A stretch of 57,500 nucleotides of DNA from NCBI GenBank assembly GCA_016946835.1, contig JACVTC010000231.1, positions 2,501 through 60,000 on the forward strand, written 5' to 3'. This DNA comes from Neocallimastix lanati (nom. inval.). Its lineage: Eukaryota > Neocallimastigomycota > Neocallimastigomycetes > Neocallimastigales > Neocallimastigaceae. The notes under the pieces were generated by a model. The model made no database searches and was not told the origin of the DNA. It saw only the letters and a list, made by a program, of their open reading frames with translations. A program made the position numbers and the translations under genes. Positions 53,210 to 57,500 of this stretch are shown here, piece by piece; position 1 is the stretch's first letter; each line of letters begins with the position of its first letter.

Positions 53210-53575
53210 ATATTAAATATAACTTAAATTAGAACTTTCCTTTCATAATTCTGCATTTTTATTATTAATTATTTAATCTTTAAATTTTATTATTAGTTTT
53301 TATTATTTCAATTAATGATTATTACTAATAATTATTAATAAAAAGTATTATTATTTTCCAATACATAATAAAGTTTAAAAATTTGACTAATTATATTACG
53401 AAGTATTAAATATTATTTGAATAAATTACATTTATAAAATAATAAAAAAATTTAAAATATTATTAAAATTAAAAAAAAAAAATGTATCATAATCATAAAA
53501 AGAGAAAAAATTTAATACTTTTTAAATTTGATTTTAATTAAAATTATTTTAATTTTTTTAAAGATATATATATAT
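52671..53575. other. AT-rich DNA upstream of the F-BAR/RhoGAP gene
   Basis: A/T-rich spacer with a poly-T run of about 48 bases at 53161-53208. It should contain the promoter of the F-BAR/RhoGAP gene. No gene is visible. Confidence 0.55.
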
Positions 53576-53578
53576 AAT

Positions 53579-53790
53579 TAAGAGACCTCTCCTGATGGAG
53601 TCTCCACCTCTCAATAAACTGTGTATAAATTAGTAATGGCCTTTTTTCCTAGTAATTGGGCTATAGCCACTCCCAGAACCTTCTCACATAATTGATAAAA
53701 TAACTCTTCATATCTTTCTTTATAATTTTGATAGTAGAGTATAAGACAACTATATAAAAATACTTTTTCTAAGTGAAATTGTAATCATTT
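53579..53790 (-). pseudogene. Unidentified coding relic (GC-richer island)
   Basis: Read on the minus strand, one frame stays open for about 60 codons with protein-like composition, including YYQNYKERYEELFYQLCEK and LGVAIAQLLGKKAITNLY, then stops. The minus-strand end holds a small imperfect hairpin (GAGAC..GTCTC on the plus strand, 53581-53603). No start codon or family is recognisable. It may be the last exon of a dead gene or a transposon scrap. Confidence 0.35.
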
Positions 53791-54138
53791 AATATTAATA
53801 AAAAATCTATCTTGCTATTTAAAAAATCAAATATTATATCTTTCATAAATAAAAAATATTTTAGAAAAAAGTCCTTTAATAAGAATTATGATAACAGCTA
53901 CATATTCAAATAAAAAAAACATTTGTTTTATATATATATATTAAATATATTATATATAAATTATCATTTTCCAAAAAATTATATATTTATATTTTAATAT
54001 TGAATGTTTTTATTATTTCACAAAATTTAACTTCATTTAGAATAATTTTATAATGCAATGATGATGTATATATAGGGACAAGATATAATTCAGTATAATA
54101 AATGTTTTTGTATTATTAAACAGTTTTAAGTTCAAAAA

Positions 54139-54450
54139 TTATTATTATAAAATAATTACATGGAATAAATTTTAAATAAATAAATGGGGGAGTGTTGCAT
54201 TTCGAAAATTTTTATTACAAAAATTTGTATTTTGTTGTATGGCTTAAATATTTTTAATTTTTTAAGCCACCCAAATAAATGATATTTAAATAATATATGT
54301 GTCTTGTTATTATTAATAACGTGTATTGATTATGCTAAAATTTAAATTTATTAAAATGTAATATTTCATTTTTTATTCTAAATATCTTTAAATTATTTTA
54401 AGTTTTTCTATTGCTAATGTTCCAACTCAAATTGATTTTGTTAAAAAAAA
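54139..54450. repeat. LTR-like segment, copy 1 of a diverged direct repeat
   Basis: Matching blocks are shared in order with about 55452-55680: TTATTATTATAAAATAAT, ATAGAATAAATTTT-like, CTTGTTATTATTA, GTATTGATTA-like, TAATATTTCATTTTT and AGTTTTTCTAT-like. Inside copy 1, GGGGGAG at about 54186-54192 is followed by TGTTGCATTTCG, the look of a polypurine tract entering an LTR. GGCTTAAA..TTTAAGCC at 54241-54268 is a perfect 8-bp inverted repeat. Confidence 0.45.
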
Positions 54451-54723
54451 AAAAATACATTTATTTTGTTAAGTAAAATTAGTTTGAATGAGATGGTAAA
54501 ATTTTAAATTATTTTTATATGTATCAATTAATTTATATTAAAAAGAAGATTTCTGAAAAATTTTTAAAATTCGAATTTTATAGTAAAAATAGAAAATAGT
54601 AGAAATAATAATATAATTAAATAAAAATTTATTTAATTAAGCATAAAAAATATAATAAAATTCTTGTATTTTCTTAAACTATAAAGAAACTTCTAAATAT
54701 ATGACAAAAAAAAAATAAAATAG

Positions 54724-54802
54724 TATTAATAAGTATGAATCGAACTCTAAAAGATTTGATTCATGGTCAATAGTTACTAACAACTATATCAGTAATAATA
54801 TT
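54724..54802 (-). other. tRNA-like sequence (degenerate tRNA or tRNA-derived element)
   Basis: The minus strand has AGAGTTCGATTC, close to the T-arm/B-box consensus, and upstream TATAGTTGTTAGTA, which resembles a D-arm/A-box. Between them TTGA-CCATGAA-TCAA forms a 4-bp stem with a 7-base loop at the anticodon position. The T-stem does not pair well and position 33 is not T, so a working tRNA is unlikely. Confidence 0.4.
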
Positions 54803-54899
54803 TTTAAAATTTAATTTTTTATTTTAAAGTTTTATTGAAAATTTTAACTAAATATTAAATTTTAAAAATAATCAAAATAAACTATATAATTATTGATTC

Positions 54900-55390
54900 T
54901 GTTATACAAGTTAAAAAGTTTCATAATGTCATTGAGAACTTCCATTATTTTTAAAATGTTTTTGGCCTTAAGATTGTAATGATTGTTGTACCATAAATAA
55001 AGATATTTCAATTTATCTTTTTGAGATGCTTATTCCAATCGACATATATATTTTAAAATGTTGAATGTAGCATTAGAAATAATTATTGAGTTAACCATGG
55101 GGTTTTTGGTTTTGGCCTCTTCCATAAGCAACTTGTTGTTAAGTTATATCATATTTGAAGTACATTAATGATATTTTGGAGTTCCGGGTTAAAGTTGTTT
55201 GAGTTCAACTGTTAATGAACAGCTCTAAGATTAGTTTAAAACCGATTTAGTTCAGTATTTAAGTCACCGATGATAACTGTGTTCAATATATTCAATCAAT
55301 GATTTACTAATGAGGTAATTGTTGATGAATAAGTACCAGTCCTCAAAGTTTTTTTTTTTTTTTTGGAAACACATAATTTGTCAGAGCTAA
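54900..55390 (-). pseudogene. Endonuclease-like retroelement relic
   Basis: The minus strand is GC-richer and reads as broken coding sequence with several in-frame stops. TVIIGDLNTELNRF at about 55240-55285 resembles the GDFN motif of exonuclease-endonuclease-phosphatase (LINE-type) domains. RPKPKTPWLT and YVDWNKHLKK follow in the same direction. It lies between the two copies of the LTR-like segment. The family is uncertain. Confidence 0.35.
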
Positions 55391-55451
55391 TGATAGAGAA
55401 AAAGAAAATACTCTTAATTTATTAAATAGTTTTATTAATAATATTTAGATT

Positions 55452-55685
55452 TATTATTATAAAATAATAAAAAGTAATTATATAGAATAAATTTTGGTAA
55501 AATATATGATATTTATATAATTTTATGTGACTTGTTATTATTAGTCATATGTATTAATTATTGCTAATACAATAAATTTATTACTAATATTTCTAAGGTA
55601 TTGCTAATGTAATATTTCATTTTTATTATGATATGAATAATTTTAAATTATATTTAATTTTTCTATAGGTATATTAAATAAATAT
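55452..55685. repeat. LTR-like segment, copy 2 of the diverged direct repeat
   Basis: Second copy of the blocks listed for 54139-54450, in the same orientation and about 1.3 kb away. Divergence is high and the GGGGGAG/TGTTG part is missing here. Confidence 0.4.
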
Positions 55686-56211
55686 TCTTGTTAATTTTAA
55701 ATACCAAAAGTTTAATAATAAAGTAAAATTTTAATACGTTCATAATTTCATTACGTTTACATTATTTCCAGTTAATGTACCATACCAAAAACAAATTTGA
55801 TGGAATAATTTTTAAATAAATTAATAATATATAATTATATTAATATATAACATTAATATAATTTTTCAATTATATATATATTTTTAATAAATTTATTTTT
55901 TAATTTTTAAATTTTTTATATCATCCATTTTGATATATTTGATATTCAAAATAAAATTAATTTTTCAAAAACCATTATAAAAATAGAAAAAAATAAAAAA
56001 AATTTTTTTTTTTTTCTTTAAGCTTTTTAAAAATTATTATATTGTTTAAAAGATAAAAAAAAATAGATAATAATGATTTAGTAAATATTAAATGTATAGA
56101 AATCCAAAAAAAAAAAAAAAAATAAAAATAAAAATAAAAAAATATTATATTATTTAAAAAGTATAATATAAAATATATACTATTATTTAAAAACTATTAA
56201 ATTTTATATAA
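55686..56211. other. AT-rich DNA upstream of MIS12
   Basis: A/T-rich spacer with short A and T runs that should hold the MIS12 promoter. No gene is visible. Confidence 0.55.
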
Positions 56212-57500
56212 ATGTCAAAGAAAGCTCCATCGAAGAAAAAAAGAGAAATTTTTCCCTTAGATTTTATTACAGAATTATTCGGATTATCACCAACAGAATT
56301 TTTGGACGAATTATTTGATTCAGCAAATATTGTTTCAACAAGTGTTACAGATGCAATTCAAGAGTATTTAGATACAGAATATAATAAAAAATATGAAGGC
56401 AAATATAAAGATGAAATTGAAACTGTAATTTTCCAAAATTTTACTGTTATAATATACTTATATATATATATATATATATATATACAACTTTTTTTTTTTT
56501 TTTTTTTTATGAATATAAGAATATATATATGATATTTTAAATGTCATATATTTTTAAATAATTTTCATTTTTATTTTTTGTTATTAATATATTATGTAAA
56601 GGATACTTAAAATAATACAAATTATTTTAATATTTTTATTTCAATATTTATAGATTAAAATTATTTAAATTATTATTAATGAAATTCTTAGTACATATAT
56701 TTATATATATAATTTTTAATATTTGTTGTAATTCATATACATTTATATTTAAATTACTTTTTTTTTTTTTTTTTTTTTTTTTTAATAATAGGGCATTTGT
56801 AAATTAGAAAATCTCTATCAAGATGCAATAGATCAGAGTACTGATGTTTTACAACTTTATTTTATAAATAATTGTCTATCAATACCAAATAATATATCAG
56901 AAATTGAACTTCATTTACCATATGAAAAGGTATTTTTATTTTATTTTATTTTTTATTTTTATTTTTATTTTTTTTTTTTTGTATTATTTTACCCTTATTT
57001 TAATATAAAAATACATTACATTCATAAAACTGTCAGGAAATTTGGAATATTAAATTTTATTAAATTTTATATTTTAATAATAATAATAATAATAATAAAA
57101 ATTAGGACTTGGACTTTAGTATTAATGATAATGATGAAATAAAAATTGATAATGAAATTAAGAAAATAAAGGAGATGATAATTGCTGTAAATATAATCAT
57201 TTATATATATATATATTCATTTTTTAATTATGTTATTTTTTGAATAAAAATTAATAATTAATTTATATATATATTATATATATATTATGCTTTCAATATT
57301 AAATTTCATTTTAAAAAGAAAAAATACATAAACACTTTAGCAAAAAATGCAATTAAACAAGAAAAGGAAAAAGTTGAAAAATTAAAAAAAATTAAACTTG
57401 AAATTGATAAACTAAGAACTTCTGAGAAACAAAGTCCTGGTAAATATATAATAAAATAGTATATATAAATAAATTAATAAATAAGTAAATAAATATAAAT
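56212..57500 (+). CDS. MIS12: Kinetochore protein MIS12 (5' part, runs off window)
   Basis: Exons 56212-56424, 56792-56929, 57106-57186 and 57319-57439 join in phase; the rest lies beyond the window. MIS12 is a subunit of the four-protein complex linking centromeric chromatin to the NDC80 microtubule-binding complex. Family features are FITELFGLSPTEFLDELFD, TDAIQEYLDTEY, then GICKLENLYQDAIDQSTDV and NNCLSIP with HLPYEK. These are followed by Lys/Glu-rich coiled coil in exon 4. The basic N-terminus (SKKAPSKKKRE) precedes the domain. A donor GTAAAT follows exon 4. Confidence 0.88.

Noticed and set aside
56425-56532. Extension of the first MIS12 exon into a Tyr/Ile/Phe tail
   Set aside because: This is intron sequence after a GTAATT donor; the family continues at 56792.

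Overview
The window looks like nuclear DNA of a very AT-rich zoosporic fungus, most likely an anaerobic gut fungus (Neocallimastigomycota) or a close relative. Intergenic DNA is almost only A and T, with long poly-A/poly-T runs and microsatellites. Most genes are cut by short AT-rich GT..AG introns, and proteins carry Asn-rich low-complexity stretches. The gene set mixes fungal signalling proteins with IFT56, a cilium/flagellum gene, which points to a flagellated (zoospore-forming) fungus. The lineage call is inference; no rRNA or taxonomic marker is present.

Layout. 1-4726 (-): 3'-truncated synaptojanin-type phosphatase (SAC + inositol 5-phosphatase + Pro-rich tail). 5716-11470: complete Ty1/copia LTR retrotransposon on the minus strand with identical 223-bp LTRs and a 5-bp target duplication. 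12966-16267 (-): second synaptojanin-like gene with the same exon pattern but a destroyed SAC active site and no tail. So the retrotransposon sits between two tandem paralogues. 17415-18971 (-): protein phosphatase inhibitor 2. 21873-23438 (+): intronless F-box/LRR protein. 23.4-33.8 kb: gene-poor, with a decayed copia pol remnant (about 25.75-27.78 kb), a 47-bp minisatellite (29.2-29.7 kb), a BTB-like gene scrap (29.88 kb) and an unidentified GC-richer island (31.7 kb). 33836-40114 (+): many-exon RasGEF with five N-terminal modules that look ubiquitin/RA-like. 41047-41780 (+): Tim14/Pam18 import-motor J-protein. 42680-45892 (-): IFT56 (TTC26/DYF-13). 46951-48647 (-): CCDC124/Lso2-like ribosome-associated protein. 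49211-52670 (-): F-BAR + RhoGAP protein. 52.7-56.2 kb: gene-poor, with a coding relic, a duplicated LTR-like segment, a tRNA-like sequence and an endonuclease-like relic. 56212-57500 (+): kinetochore protein MIS12, running off the right edge.

How the genes relate. There is no operon logic; neighbours are mostly independent housekeeping genes. Themes are phosphoinositide and small-GTPase control of membranes and the cytoskeleton (two synaptojanins, RasGEF, F-BAR-RhoGAP), PP1 control (inhibitor 2), organelle protein import (Tim14), flagellar transport (IFT56) and chromosome segregation (MIS12). Exon models were built by hand from splice signals, reading phase and family similarity. Internal exon ends may be off by a few bases, especially where marked as approximate. 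Several one-base frame breaks fall in homopolymers and may be assembly errors.
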